DNA of 64,000 bases from G965203045 sp965203045 (GTDB taxonomy: Bacteria > Pseudomonadota > Gammaproteobacteria > PS1 > Pseudothioglobaceae). Both the position numbers and the translations under genes were made by a program. Location of the stretch: NCBI GenBank assembly GCA_965203045.1, contig OZ241850.1, forward strand, positions 186,001 through 250,000. Reading direction: 5' to 3'. The notes beneath the pieces were generated by a model. It was not told the origin of the DNA, made no database searches, and was given only the letters and a program-made list of their open reading frames with translations. This document shows, piece after piece, positions 1-9,526 of this stretch; within the stretch, counting starts at the first letter, position 1; each line of letters begins with the position of its first letter.

Positions 1-748
1 CTTTGCCAAAATAAAAACTACCAGCCACCGATAGCAAACCAAAATGTTTACCATAACCTAATTGCTTGGCATAAGTAAGACTGTAAGCGCCACTAGCAAA
101 AACCACAAATTTAGCATGAATTCTTTGTTTGCCTTGCTTGGTTTTAAAGTCAAGTTTATAGCCATCATCATAGCGGCTTAGTTTAATAAATTTGTAATGC
201 AAATTCACTTCAAGCTTAGTATTAATAGCTCTGGCGTTATCAATAAAAGAATAACTTAGTGTGCCAAAATCTACTGCGCAAGCATCACTACTAACTCCCA
301 TAGCAATGAGAGGCTCATTTCTATTTTTAGTAACATTAGGCTCCAGTTTAGCAATATCAGTTGTGGTTAATAATTGCATATAATTAAAATCATCTTTGAA
401 CAACTGATAGCGAGTTTTTATTTTTGCTATCTCATCCTCACCGACTCCAAGTAGCATCTTGCTATGATGATAAATGATAGTATTGGCATTTTTTTGTCCA
501 AGCGCATAACATTTAACTAAATCAGCAGCTTGCTTGACTTGAACTGCTTTTTCTAAAGTGTAATTAGTTTCAATGTCACCACAATGCAAGGTTTGAGAAT
601 TGTATTTAGACTGTGAATTAACTTGAGCTATGCCATATTTATCAAACACTGCTATAGTTTTAATATCACTATATTTACTAAGCGTATAAACAAGCGCTGC
701 ACCAGTTACACCAGCGCCAATAATAGCCACATCGTAATTTTTTTCCAT
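1..748 (-). CDS. FAD-dependent malate:quinone oxidoreductase-like protein (partial, C-terminus outside window)
   Basis: The first ~249 residues read inward from an ATG at 748. The N-terminus has a Rossmann dinucleotide-binding motif (AIIGAGVTGAAL) near residues 8-19. A segment around residues 50-64 (NSQTLHCGDIETNYT) is what I recall from the malate:quinone oxidoreductase-like FAD proteins of several proteobacteria. Such enzymes oxidise malate to oxaloacetate at the inner membrane face and pass electrons to quinone. The 3' part runs off the window, so the FAD C-terminal domain cannot be checked. L-2-hydroxyglutarate oxidase or another DAO-type enzyme remains possible. It is divergent from tkt, with an 88 bp intergenic space. 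Confidence 0.6.
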   Translation of the reverse strand, partial: MEKNYDVAIIGAGVTGAALVYTLSKYSDIKTIAVFDKYGIAQVNSQSKYNSQTLHCGDIETNYTLEKAVQVKQAADLVKCYALGQKNANTIIYHHSKMLLGVGEDEIAKIKTRYQLFKDDFNYMQLLTTTDIAKLEPNVTKNRNEPLIAMGVSSDACAVDFGTLSYSFIDNARAINTKLEVNLHYKFIKLSRYDDGYKLDFKTKQGKQRIHAKFVVFASGAYSLTYAKQLGYGKHFGLLSVAGSFYFGK

Positions 749-796
749 AGTCTAATTTTACGGCAAATTTGGAATATTTATCAGTTATTTTAGTGG

Positions 797-802
797 TATA
801 AT
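797..802 (+). promoter_or_regulatory. candidate -10 box for the tkt operon
   Basis: A perfect TATAAT lies 34 bp before the tkt start codon in the divergent mqo/tkt intergenic space. No good -35 hexamer stands 16-18 bp upstream (the best is TTGGAA, 22 bp away), so the assignment rests on the -10 alone. Confidence 0.4.
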
Positions 803-836
803 TGCTTGCATTTTTACTATTTTTTTAGAGGTAATT

Positions 837-2828
837 ATGCCAGAACGTAGAGTATTAGCAAATGCAATTCGCGCTCTTAGTATGGATGCAGTCCAAAAAG
901 CAAATTCAGGACATCCGGGGGCACCAATGGGAATGGCAGATATTGCTGAAGTACTTTGGAATGACCACCTTAAATATAATCCTAAAAATGCTAATTGGGT
1001 TGATAGAGACAGGTTTGTACTTTCCAATGGTCATGGTTCAATGTTGCTTTATTCTCTACTACATCTAAGCGGCTATGATCTAAGTATAGATGAGATTAAA
1101 AATTTTCGTCAATTGCACTCCAAAACAGCTGGTCACCCAGAATATGGCTATGTTGATGGTATTGAGACTACCACCGGTCCTCTAGGCCAAGGCATTACCA
1201 ACGCGGTTGGTATGGCAATAGCTGAGCGCACTTTGGCTGCTCAATTTAATAATCCTAATTATGAAATAGTCAATCATCACACTTTCGTTTTTATGAGTGA
1301 TGGTTGCTTGATGGAAGGAATATCACACGAATCTTGTGCTATGGCTGGAGCTTTGGGCTTGGGTAAGCTAATCGCTTTTTGGGATGATAATAATATTTCT
1401 ATTGATGGTAACATTGATGACTGGATGGAATGCGACCCTGCTGGCCGTTTTGAGTCTTATGACTGGCATGTTATTCGTGATGTTGACGGTCACGATGCTG
1501 ATGCAATTAACAAAGCAATTATTGCTGCTAAGTCAAACACCACACAGCCTAGCCTTATTTGCACACGCACTATTATTGGATTTGGTTCGCCCAATAAGGC
1601 TGGTGGACACGATTGCCATGGTGCTCCACTAGGTGAAGAAGAAATTGCGCTAACACGTAAAAAATTGGGTTGGGAGCACCCACCGTTTGTAATTCCTGCT
1701 AATGTTTATAAAGGCTGGGACCACACAGCACAAGGCGCAAAAGATGAAGCTGTTTGGCAAGATAAATTTAATGCTTACAAAACAAAATATCCAGCGAAGG
1801 CAAAAGAATTTGAACGTAGAATTGCAGATAATTTACCAGCAAACTTTTCCTCTGAAATGGATAAATTTATCACCAAAACCCAAACAGAAATGCCCAATAT
1901 CGCCTCGCGTAAAGCTTCACAAAATACTATTGAAGCAATAGGGGCGCTACTACCAGAATTATTTGGAGGTTCAGCGGACCTAACTGGTTCTAACCTTACT
2001 AATTGGTCAGGCACAGTTAAGATAAATAAAAAAAATATGAATGGCAATTATATATCTTGGGGAGTGCGTGAATTTGGTATGGCGCATATGTGTAATGGTA
2101 TGGTATTACACGGTGGATTTAAAGTTTATAGTGGCACGTTTTTGATGTTTATGGAATTTATGCGTAATGCGCTTAGAATGTCAGCGCTTATGAAAATTGG
2201 TATGATTTATGTATATAGCCATGATTCAATTGGTCTAGGTGAAGATGGACCAACCCATCAACCAGTAGAACAATTAGCATCTATGCGTGTTATTCCTAAC
2301 TTCCAAACTTGGCGACCGGCTGATGCAACAGAGTCAGCAGTTGCTTGGAAAATAGCGCTCATGCGCAAAGATGCTCCAACAGCTTTGGTATTTTCCAGAC
2401 AAACTTTACCCAATATGTCAAGAACAACACCACAAGTGAAAAATATTGAACGCGGTGGATATATATTAAAAGACTGTGCTGGTGTACCTGAGGTAATTTT
2501 AATTGCTACCGGTTCAGAAGTATCGCTGGCAATTGAGACATCAAAAGCAATGGTTAGCAACAAAGTGCGTGTAGTATCAATGCCGTCAACTTGTGCATTT
2601 AATACCGAAGATAAAAGCTATCAAGACTCAGTGCTAACCCCAGGAGTAAAGCGCGTAGTAATTGAGGCAAGTATAGATAATGGCTGGTACAAATATATCG
2701 GCTTTGATGGCGCAATAGTTGGAATGAGCACATTTGGTGAGTCTGCTCCAGCAAGTGCGTTATTTAAAGAATTTGGATTTACTACTAATAATGTTATCGC
2801 CAAGGTTAGAGCGGTGTTAAATCAATAA
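837..2828 (+). CDS. tkt: transketolase
   Basis: 663 residues, normal family length. Transketolase moves two-carbon ketol units between sugar phosphates with thiamine diphosphate, in the pentose phosphate pathway or Calvin cycle. Visible signatures: the N-terminal HPGAPMGMA loop (residues ~26-34), GHGS at ~64, the GPLGQG stretch and the ThDP-binding SDGCLMEGISHE segment, then the C-terminal EFGMAHMCNGM and HDSIGLGEDGPTHQP motifs of the pyrimidine domain. The start is the ATG after GAGGTAATT, a good ribosome-binding site. It heads a run tkt-gap-pgk-pyk-fba with gaps of 3-62 bp, probably one operon. The cytoplasmic enzyme links glyceraldehyde-3-phosphate from gap/fba to pentose phosphates. Confidence 0.97.
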   Translation: MPERRVLANAIRALSMDAVQKANSGHPGAPMGMADIAEVLWNDHLKYNPKNANWVDRDRFVLSNGHGSMLLYSLLHLSGYDLSIDEIKNFRQLHSKTAGHPEYGYVDGIETTTGPLGQGITNAVGMAIAERTLAAQFNNPNYEIVNHHTFVFMSDGCLMEGISHESCAMAGALGLGKLIAFWDDNNISIDGNIDDWMECDPAGRFESYDWHVIRDVDGHDADAINKAIIAAKSNTTQPSLICTRTIIGFGSPNKAGGHDCHGAPLGEEEIALTRKKLGWEHPPFVIPANVYKGWDHTAQGAKDEAVWQDKFNAYKTKYPAKAKEFERRIADNLPANFSSEMDKFITKTQTEMPNIASRKASQNTIEAIGALLPELFGGSADLTGSNLTNWSGTVKINKKNMNGNYISWGVREFGMAHMCNGMVLHGGFKVYSGTFLMFMEFMRNALRMSALMKIGMIYVYSHDSIGLGEDGPTHQPVEQLASMRVIPNFQTWRPADATESAVAWKIALMRKDAPTALVFSRQTLPNMSRTTPQVKNIERGGYILKDCAGVPEVILIATGSEVSLAIETSKAMVSNKVRVVSMPSTCAFNTEDKSYQDSVLTPGVKRVVIEASIDNGWYKYIGFDGAIVGMSTFGESAPASALFKEFGFTTNNVIAKVRAVLNQ

Positions 2829-2839
2829 CAGGAGCAAAA

Positions 2840-3844
2840 ATGACAATTAAAGTAGGTATTAACGGCTTTGGTCGTATCGGACGTATGGTGTTTCGCGCCA
2901 TTTATAATGAATTTCCGAACTTAAAAGTTGTAGGTATTAATGATTTATTAGACAATGATTATTTGGCTTATATGCTTAAATACGATACCGCGCAAGGTCG
3001 TTTTAACAGCATAATTAAAGTAGAGAGAAATAATTTTATTATAAATGATAGGGATAAAATTCGCCTATCGTCACAACGCGACCCAGCTAAGCTAAAATGG
3101 AATGAGATAGGTGCTGAGTTAATCATTGACTGCACTGGTTTTTTCTTAACTACTGAGAATTGCCAGCCACATTTAACCGCTGGTGCCAAAAAAGTAGTGC
3201 AATCAGCACCTAGTAAAGATTCAACACCAATGTTTGTCTATGGAGTTAATCACAACAACTATGATGGGCAGGCAATTATTTCTGCTGCCTCTTGCACAAC
3301 TAACTGCCTAGCGCCAATAGCAAAAGTGGTGCATGATAACTGGGGAATTAAGCGCGGTTTAATGACCACTGTTCATGCCGCGACCGCTACACAAAAAACC
3401 GTAGATGGTCCCTCAATAAAAGATTGGCGTGGAGGCCGTTCTGTATTTGAAAATATCATACCTTCCTCAACTGGGGCTGCTAAAGCGGTAGGTAAAGTGC
3501 TACCAGAATTAAACGGTAAATTAACTGGTATGGCATTTCGTATTCCCAGTGTTGATGTGTCAGTGGTGGATTTAACTGTTGAACTTAATAAAAATGTTAG
3601 TTATGATGATATTTGCCGAGCTATGAAACAAGCCTCACAAACAGGCGACATCAGTAAAACTTTAGCTTATACTGAAGAAAAAGTAGTATCTAGCGATTTC
3701 CGTGGCATTAGCTATTCTTCAATTTTTGATGCCGAGGCCGGTATCGCTCTTGATGATACTTTTATCAAATTAGTCGCTTGGTATGACAATGAATACGGTT
3801 ATACCTGTAATATGTTGAGATTAGCCGAGCATATTAGCTCTTAA
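2840..3844 (+). CDS. gap: glyceraldehyde-3-phosphate dehydrogenase
   Basis: 334 residues, the usual length. It interconverts glyceraldehyde-3-phosphate and 1,3-bisphosphoglycerate with NAD(P). The N-terminal NAD-binding motif is GINGFGRIGRMVFR and the catalytic cysteine lies in SAASCTTNC (Cys ~152). The ATATQKTVDGPS and WYDNEYGY segments are also present. It starts 11 bp after tkt with AGGAG upstream, so it is co-transcribed. The coenzyme-selecting residue after the first beta strand is Asn-Asp (GINDL), as in many bacterial enzymes; I do not assign NAD versus NADP preference. Confidence 0.97.
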   Translation: MTIKVGINGFGRIGRMVFRAIYNEFPNLKVVGINDLLDNDYLAYMLKYDTAQGRFNSIIKVERNNFIINDRDKIRLSSQRDPAKLKWNEIGAELIIDCTGFFLTTENCQPHLTAGAKKVVQSAPSKDSTPMFVYGVNHNNYDGQAIISAASCTTNCLAPIAKVVHDNWGIKRGLMTTVHAATATQKTVDGPSIKDWRGGRSVFENIIPSSTGAAKAVGKVLPELNGKLTGMAFRIPSVDVSVVDLTVELNKNVSYDDICRAMKQASQTGDISKTLAYTEEKVVSSDFRGISYSSIFDAEAGIALDDTFIKLVAWYDNEYGYTCNMLRLAEHISS

Positions 3845-3858
3845 GTATTACCGCTATA

Positions 3859-5022
3859 ATGCCTATTATTCACCTAGCAAATTTGAGCTTAACTAATAAA
3901 CGTGTTCTAATTCGTCAAGATTTGAATGTACCACTTAAAGATGGCGTAGTTAGTAGCGATAAACGCATTAAGGCTTCTCTGCCAACCATTAAAATGGCCC
4001 TCAAAAAAGGGGCAATGGTAATGCTGATGTCACATCTAGGACGGCCTAGTGAAGGGAGATATGACGAGCAATTTTCTTTAAAGCCGATAGCCGATAGGCT
4101 TAGTGAATTATTAGATATGCCTATTCGTTTAGAAAAAAATTATTTAGATGGAGTGCAAATAGATACGGGCGAGATAGTGCTATGTGAAAATGTACGTTTT
4201 AATATTGGTGAGAAAAGTAATGACGATAGTTTGGCAAAAAAAATGGCTGCCTTGTGCGATGTGTTTGTAATGGATGCCTTTGGCACTGCTCACAGAGCAC
4301 AAGCTTCAACTCATGGTGTTGCTAAATACGCTCCTATTGCCTGCGGCGGTCCTTTATTATCAAGCGAATTAGAAGCATTAGGCAAAGCCCTAAATAAACC
4401 AGCGCGGCCACTAGTTGCTATTGTTGGTGGCGCTAAAGTTTCTACTAAATTAACGATGCTGGAAAATCTCTCCACTATAGTTGATAAATTAGTAGTAGGA
4501 GGAGGAATTGCCAATACTTTTATCGCTGCTAGTAGTAATAATGTAGGCAAATCTTTATGTGAACACAGCCTAATTCCAATAGCTAAAAAACTTATGCAAA
4601 ATTGTGATATACCAGTGCCTAATGATGTTATTTGCGCTAAAGAGTTTAGCGCTAGCGCAAAAGCAAAAGCTAAACTAGCTACGAATGTTAGCGATGATGA
4701 TATGATTTTTGATATCGGCGCTACATCGGCTAAAGCTTTAGCAAAGATAATGCAAACCGCTGGGACTATTGTTTGGAATGGTCCTGTTGGTGTATTTGAA
4801 TTTGACCAATTTAGCACAGGCACTAAAACTTTAGCAACAGCAATTGCAAACAGTCCAGCCTTTTCTATAGCAGGTGGTGGTGATACCTTAGCGGCAGTAG
4901 ATAAATTTGGCATTGAAGATAAAATTTCCTATATTTCTACCGGAGGTGGAGCATTTTTAGAGTTTTTAGAAGGTAAAACTTTACCAGCAGTTGCCATTTT
5001 AAAACAACGAGCGGGAGAATAA
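3859..5022 (+). CDS. pgk: phosphoglycerate kinase
   Basis: 387 residues, full length. It transfers phosphate between 1,3-bisphosphoglycerate and ADP in the cytoplasm. Signatures: RQDLNVPLKDG near the N-terminus (substrate loop), the SHLGRP motif at ~57-62, VGGAKVSTKL in the hinge region, and the C-terminal nucleotide-binding GGGDTLAAV and STGGGAFLEFLEG motifs. It lies 14 bp downstream of gap, in the canonical gap-pgk order. No Shine-Dalgarno better than weak purines is visible before the ATG, so translation may depend on coupling with gap. Confidence 0.97.
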   Translation: MPIIHLANLSLTNKRVLIRQDLNVPLKDGVVSSDKRIKASLPTIKMALKKGAMVMLMSHLGRPSEGRYDEQFSLKPIADRLSELLDMPIRLEKNYLDGVQIDTGEIVLCENVRFNIGEKSNDDSLAKKMAALCDVFVMDAFGTAHRAQASTHGVAKYAPIACGGPLLSSELEALGKALNKPARPLVAIVGGAKVSTKLTMLENLSTIVDKLVVGGGIANTFIAASSNNVGKSLCEHSLIPIAKKLMQNCDIPVPNDVICAKEFSASAKAKAKLATNVSDDDMIFDIGATSAKALAKIMQTAGTIVWNGPVGVFEFDQFSTGTKTLATAIANSPAFSIAGGGDTLAAVDKFGIEDKISYISTGGGAFLEFLEGKTLPAVAILKQRAGE

Positions 5023-5025
5023 AAC

Positions 5026-6474
5026 TTGTTAAGACGTACCAAAATAGTTGCTACCCTAGGACCTAAAACAGATAAAGATGATGTGCTGAGAAGTATTTTA
5101 AGCGCTGGGGTAAATGTAGTGCGTATCAATTTTTCTCACGGAGATGAAAAACAACACTTAGCACGTGTTAAGGCGGTTAGAGAATACGCTAAAAAAAATA
5201 ATACTTATATTGGTGTTCTAATGGACTTGCAAGGTCCTAAAATTCGCATCGCCGGATTTAAAAATAATACTAAAATTATATTAAACACTGGCGATACTTT
5301 TACCTTAGATGCGGATTTAGCAGCAGATGCTGGTGACCAAAATAACGTGGGTTTAGATTATAAAACTCTACCTAAACAAGTTAAAGTTAATGATACTTTA
5401 TTGCTGAATGATGCAAGAATTGTGATGCAAGTTGTCCAAGTCAAGAATAGTAAAATCATCTGCACCATTACCCAAGGTGGAATATTATCTGGTAAAAAAG
5501 GCATCAATCTACGTGGTGGTGGCTTATCTGCTGGTGCCATTACTAATAAAGATAAGCTAGATATACTAACAGCCGCCAAAGTTAATGCTGACTATGTTGG
5601 ATTATCTTTTCCCACAAACGGCGATGATGTCAGACAGGCCAAAAAACTATTGAAAAAATCTGGTTGCGATGCTGGCATTATTACTAAAATTGAACGTTCA
5701 GAATCATTGGTAGAAGATGTTATTTTAGATATTTTACAAGAATCAGCCGGTATTATGGTTGCCAGAGGTGATTTAGGCGTTGAAATTGGCGACCCATTGT
5801 TACCAGCAGAACAAAAACGTCTAATTAAACTCGCGCGTAAAAATGACCGCATAGTCATTACTGCAACGCAAATGCTAGAATCAATGATTACAAATCCAGT
5901 GCCTACTCGGGCAGAAGTTTTTGATGTAGCAAATGCTGTGCTTGACGGCACCGATGCGGTAATGTTATCAGCAGAAACTGCTATTGGTAAATTCCCAAAA
6001 AACGCGGTTAAAACTATGGCAGATATTTGCCTTGAAACCGAAAAAAATCCAATTGCCAAAACCTCACACCATCGCTTAAACCAAATTTTCGCTGCCACTG
6101 ATGAAACTATTGCTATGAGTGCTATGTATGCGGCTAATCATCTTAATGTCAAAGCCATTGCATCTCTTACTGAAACTGGTAAAACCACTTTGTGGATGTC
6201 AAGAATGAGTTCTAATATTCCTATTTTTGCTATGTCAGATAATGTAAGAACTGCCAGAAAGGTAACCCTTTATCGTGGTGTTTATCCCTGTGCTATTGAA
6301 AAAAGTAGCGATGACGAGTGGTATGATATCAACCGCACTGTAATTAACACTTTACTCGAAAAAAAAGTGATAAAATACCAAGATCTAGTTATACTTACCA
6401 AAGGAATGTATAAGGATAAATCTGGCGGCACAAATACAATGAAAATATTATGTGTCGGTGAGAAAGAATACTAA
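5026..6474 (+). CDS. pyk: pyruvate kinase
   Basis: 482 residues. It converts phosphoenolpyruvate plus ADP to pyruvate plus ATP. It shows the N-terminal RRTKIVATLGP strand, the substrate-binding INFSHG motif, MDLQGPKIR, the signature IITKIERSE, MVARGDLGVEIG and the TATQMLESMI segment, then an allosteric C-domain ending near residue 482. The only start matching family alignments is a TTG at 5026, 3 bp after the pgk stop, with GGGAG inside the end of pgk as ribosome-binding site. A TTG start could keep its translation below that of pgk. It is part of the tkt-fba run. Confidence 0.95.
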   Translation: MLRRTKIVATLGPKTDKDDVLRSILSAGVNVVRINFSHGDEKQHLARVKAVREYAKKNNTYIGVLMDLQGPKIRIAGFKNNTKIILNTGDTFTLDADLAADAGDQNNVGLDYKTLPKQVKVNDTLLLNDARIVMQVVQVKNSKIICTITQGGILSGKKGINLRGGGLSAGAITNKDKLDILTAAKVNADYVGLSFPTNGDDVRQAKKLLKKSGCDAGIITKIERSESLVEDVILDILQESAGIMVARGDLGVEIGDPLLPAEQKRLIKLARKNDRIVITATQMLESMITNPVPTRAEVFDVANAVLDGTDAVMLSAETAIGKFPKNAVKTMADICLETEKNPIAKTSHHRLNQIFAATDETIAMSAMYAANHLNVKAIASLTETGKTTLWMSRMSSNIPIFAMSDNVRTARKVTLYRGVYPCAIEKSSDDEWYDINRTVINTLLEKKVIKYQDLVILTKGMYKDKSGGTNTMKILCVGEKEY

Positions 6475-6536
6475 ATACATCTAACTTGCAACAATTTATC
6501 AGATGTGCTACAAAATTAAATAATAAGGAGGTAATT

Positions 6537-7598
6537 ATGTTAATTTCAATGAGACAATTATTAGACCACGCCGCTGAAAATGGTTATGGCATGCCGGCGT
6601 TTAATGTTAATAATATGGAACAGGTCCATGCCATTATGACTGCTGCTGATAAAACTGATAGTCCAGTTATTATGCAAGGTTCGGCTGGTGCTAGAAGTTA
6701 TGCTGGTGAACCTTTTTTGCGTCATCTAATTATGGCGGCAGTTGAAATGTATCCCCATATTCCAGTAGTAATGCACCAAGACCATGGCGCAGAACCATCG
6801 GTGTGCTTACGTTCTATTCAATCTGGATTTTCATCAGTTATGATGGATGGTTCTTTAATGCCAGATATGAAAAGCCCTGCTTCATTTGACTATAATGTTA
6901 AAGTTACCAAAGAGGTGGTGGAAATGGCACATGCTGGTGGTGTCTCTGTTGAAGGTGAATTAGGTTGTTTAGGTTCGCTGGAAACTGGAGAAATGGGCGA
7001 AGAAGACGGCCATGGAGCAGAAGGTAAATTAGATATGGATATGCTGCTTACCGATACAGAAGAAGCTGCTGAATTTGTTAAATTAACCAATGTTGATGCT
7101 CTGGCGATTGCCATTGGCACCAGTCATGGCGCTTATAAATTCAGTAAAAAACCTACTGGTGAAATTCTACGCATTGACCGTATCCGCGAAATACACTCAC
7201 GCATTCCCAACACCCACTTAGTAATGCATGGTTCTTCTAGTGTTCCTCAAGAATGGCTAGATATTATTAACAACTATGGGGGCGATATGGGACAAACCTA
7301 TGGCGTCCCTGTTACCGAAATACAAGAAGGCATCAAAAATGGTGTGCGTAAAGTTAATATTGATACTGACTTAAGAATGGCATCTACCGGTGCTGTGCGT
7401 AAACATCTAGCTGATAACCCCTCTAACTTTGACCCTAGAAAGTTTCTAAAAGAATCTACCAAAGGTATGACAGAAATCTGCATCGCTCGCTACGAAGCCT
7501 TTGGTTGTGCTGGTCAAGCTAGTAAAATAAAGATTAAATCACTGGAAAATATGGTCAGCCATTATGCTAGTGGTGAATTGGATGCTAAGGTAAAATAA
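6537..7598 (+). CDS. fba: class II fructose-bisphosphate aldolase
   Basis: 353 residues from the ATG at 6537, which follows a near-perfect AAGGAGGT. An in-frame upstream extension to 6486 has no ribosome-binding site and is rejected. The enzyme condenses dihydroxyacetone phosphate and glyceraldehyde-3-phosphate, and in related enzymes also forms sedoheptulose bisphosphate. Class II zinc signatures: VVMHQDHG (His ligands), VEGELGCLG, and the GTSHGAYKF and VMHGSSSVP loops. This longer class IIB type is common in Calvin-cycle bacteria. It is the last gene of the sugar-phosphate run, 62 bp after pyk, and its strong Shine-Dalgarno suggests high expression. Confidence 0.95.
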   Translation: MLISMRQLLDHAAENGYGMPAFNVNNMEQVHAIMTAADKTDSPVIMQGSAGARSYAGEPFLRHLIMAAVEMYPHIPVVMHQDHGAEPSVCLRSIQSGFSSVMMDGSLMPDMKSPASFDYNVKVTKEVVEMAHAGGVSVEGELGCLGSLETGEMGEEDGHGAEGKLDMDMLLTDTEEAAEFVKLTNVDALAIAIGTSHGAYKFSKKPTGEILRIDRIREIHSRIPNTHLVMHGSSSVPQEWLDIINNYGGDMGQTYGVPVTEIQEGIKNGVRKVNIDTDLRMASTGAVRKHLADNPSNFDPRKFLKESTKGMTEICIARYEAFGCAGQASKIKIKSLENMVSHYASGELDAKVK

Positions 7599-7603
7599 AT
7601 TAC

Positions 7604-8986
7604 TTGAGACATCTACCTATTTTTATTGATTTAGCAAATAAGCCATGCTTGGTTGTTGGTGGTGGCGGTATTGCGCTTAGAAAAATCAACCTATTATTAA
7701 GCGCCAAAGGATTAGTTAGCTGTATTGCCAAGGGTGTTAACAGTGAGGTTGAAAAATTAGCAAATCATAATAAGATTAAACTACATAAACGTCTATTTTC
7801 AGATGAGGATATTAAAGATTATTTTTTAGTTATTAGCGCAACCGATGATACCGAGTTAAACACTCGCATTGCTGAGTTATCTCGCACTAAAAATATTTTG
7901 GTAAACGTGGTAGATAAGCCAAGTTTATGCTCATTTATTATGCCAGCTATTATTGATAGAGAACCGGTTACTATTGCTATTGCATCGGGAGGCGCCTCAC
8001 CTGTTTTATCAAGACTTTTGCGAGCAAAAATAGAAAGCACTATTCCCGCCTCTTATGGCCAATTAGCCCAATTAGCAGCTAAATTTAGACAGCAAGTAAA
8101 AGATAAATTCACAACTATTGCCAAAAGACGTATTTTTTGGGAAGATGTGTTTTCCAGCACTATCGCCGAACAAGTTTTTGCTGGCAATATAGGCGGCGCT
8201 AAAATGGCTATTGATGAACGTATCAAAAGTAGTAGTGACGCACCTATTAAAGTCGGCGAGGTTTATTTGGTCGGTGGCGGCCCAGGGGACCCCGATTTAC
8301 TAACTTTTAAAGCATTAAGACTTCTTCAACAAGCTGATGTAGTGCTTTATGATAGGCTGGTATCGCCCGAGGTAATGGCACTAGTTAGGCGCGATAGTGA
8401 ACAAATTTATGTCGGTAAAGAACGCGGTAAACATACTGTTAAACAAGTCAATATTAACCGACTATTAGTAGATTTAGCCAAAGAGGGCAAACGTGTTTGC
8501 CGCTTAAAAGGAGGAGATCCATTTATTTTTGGTCGCGGTGGTGAGGAAATTGAAACTCTTGCCAATGAGAAAATTCCTTTTCAAGTTGTCCCTGGTATCA
8601 CTGCTGCATCTGGTTGTGCGGCTTATTCGGGCATTCCTCTAACTCATAGAGACTATTCACAATCTTGTCGCTTTGTAACTGTGCACCTAAAAAATGGTAG
8701 TATGGACTTACCTTGGCGCGAACTAGCTACAGAACAACAAACTATTGTATTTTATATGGGACTTACAGGCGCAGAATACCTGTCAAAGCAGTTAATTAAA
8801 AACAATATGCGCCCTAATATTGCAGTGGCTCTTATTGAAAAAGGCACTACTCCACAACAAAAAGTCTACACCACAACTCTTGCCGACTTGCCAAAAGTTA
8901 TTAAAGAAAATATCATCCGTGCCCCAACCTTAATCATAGTTGGCGATGTGGTAAAATTGCGCGATAAACTACACTGGTTTGATTAA
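7604..8986 (+). CDS. cysG: siroheme synthase (trifunctional CysG)
   Basis: 460 residues. The N-terminal Met8/SirC-type dehydrogenase-ferrochelatase domain (1-~210) has the NAD-binding VVGGGGIALRK motif. The C-terminal uroporphyrinogen-III methyltransferase domain (~215-455) has VYLVGGGPGDPDLLT, YDRLVS, GGDPFIFGRGGEE and VVPGITAASGCAAY. It makes siroheme for sulfite or nitrite reductases and related enzymes. The start fitting family alignments is a TTG at 7604, 5 bp after fba, with only a weak purine tract upstream. It is the second TTG-started gene in this run. Both domains look intact. Confidence 0.95.
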   Translation: MRHLPIFIDLANKPCLVVGGGGIALRKINLLLSAKGLVSCIAKGVNSEVEKLANHNKIKLHKRLFSDEDIKDYFLVISATDDTELNTRIAELSRTKNILVNVVDKPSLCSFIMPAIIDREPVTIAIASGGASPVLSRLLRAKIESTIPASYGQLAQLAAKFRQQVKDKFTTIAKRRIFWEDVFSSTIAEQVFAGNIGGAKMAIDERIKSSSDAPIKVGEVYLVGGGPGDPDLLTFKALRLLQQADVVLYDRLVSPEVMALVRRDSEQIYVGKERGKHTVKQVNINRLLVDLAKEGKRVCRLKGGDPFIFGRGGEEIETLANEKIPFQVVPGITAASGCAAYSGIPLTHRDYSQSCRFVTVHLKNGSMDLPWRELATEQQTIVFYMGLTGAEYLSKQLIKNNMRPNIAVALIEKGTTPQQKVYTTTLADLPKVIKENIIRAPTLIIVGDVVKLRDKLHWFD

Positions 8987-8989
8987 ATT

Positions 8990-9526
8990 ATGAAAACACT
9001 ACTACTGATAACACTAATGATAGCAAGCCTGCTAACATTCAAGTATTACCAAAATCAAAACCTAAATAATACGCTTTTAACCGAAGCCGGCAATGATATT
9101 TTTGGCACAATTCAGGAAGTAATTAATAAACTAAATACCAACCCAAATACTAATTGGAAGCAAGTTAATATTGAAGCGCTACGGCAACATTTACTAGATA
9201 TGAGTGATATAGCAAGCGCTGTTGATGTTATTAGTCAAACTCCAATTAAAAATGGCTTAAGAGTAGTAATCTCGCCTAACAAACCAAGAGCACTGCGCTC
9301 ACTAGAGCGCATCCTTAGAAACTACCCAGAACAATTACAAAGTAAAACCGGTTGGATTATGCGCATCAAAAAGCAAGGCTTACAATACCAGCTAACCATA
9401 ACTGGCAAGCCTAGCGATGCCGATAAAATACGCGCTTTAGGATATTTTGGTTTAATGACTTATGGCAACCAACACCAAGTTCACCATTGGTCTATCATAA
9501 ATAGCAAAAATAATCACCAGCATTAA
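8990..9526 (+). CDS. exported or membrane-anchored protein of unknown function
   Basis: 178 residues that I do not recognise. Residues 1-~20 form a hydrophobic signal or anchor (LLLITLMIASLLTF). The rest is hydrophilic with alternating helices and strands, including a region of repeated Arg (residues ~100-125), and no cysteine after the signal. It sits 3 bp after cysG and its stop overlaps the gph start (shared base at 9526), so it is co-transcribed. The ATG is fixed by the cysG stop. The envelope location is inferred from the N-terminus only. Confidence 0.75.
   Translation: MKTLLLITLMIASLLTFKYYQNQNLNNTLLTEAGNDIFGTIQEVINKLNTNPNTNWKQVNIEALRQHLLDMSDIASAVDVISQTPIKNGLRVVISPNKPRALRSLERILRNYPEQLQSKTGWIMRIKKQGLQYQLTITGKPSDADKIRALGYFGLMTYGNQHQVHHWSIINSKNNHQH

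Noticed and set aside
4311..4913. A 200-codon minus-strand frame opposite pgk
   Set aside because: Antisense shadow of a strongly conserved gene, with Ala/Ser/Leu-rich composition typical of shadows.
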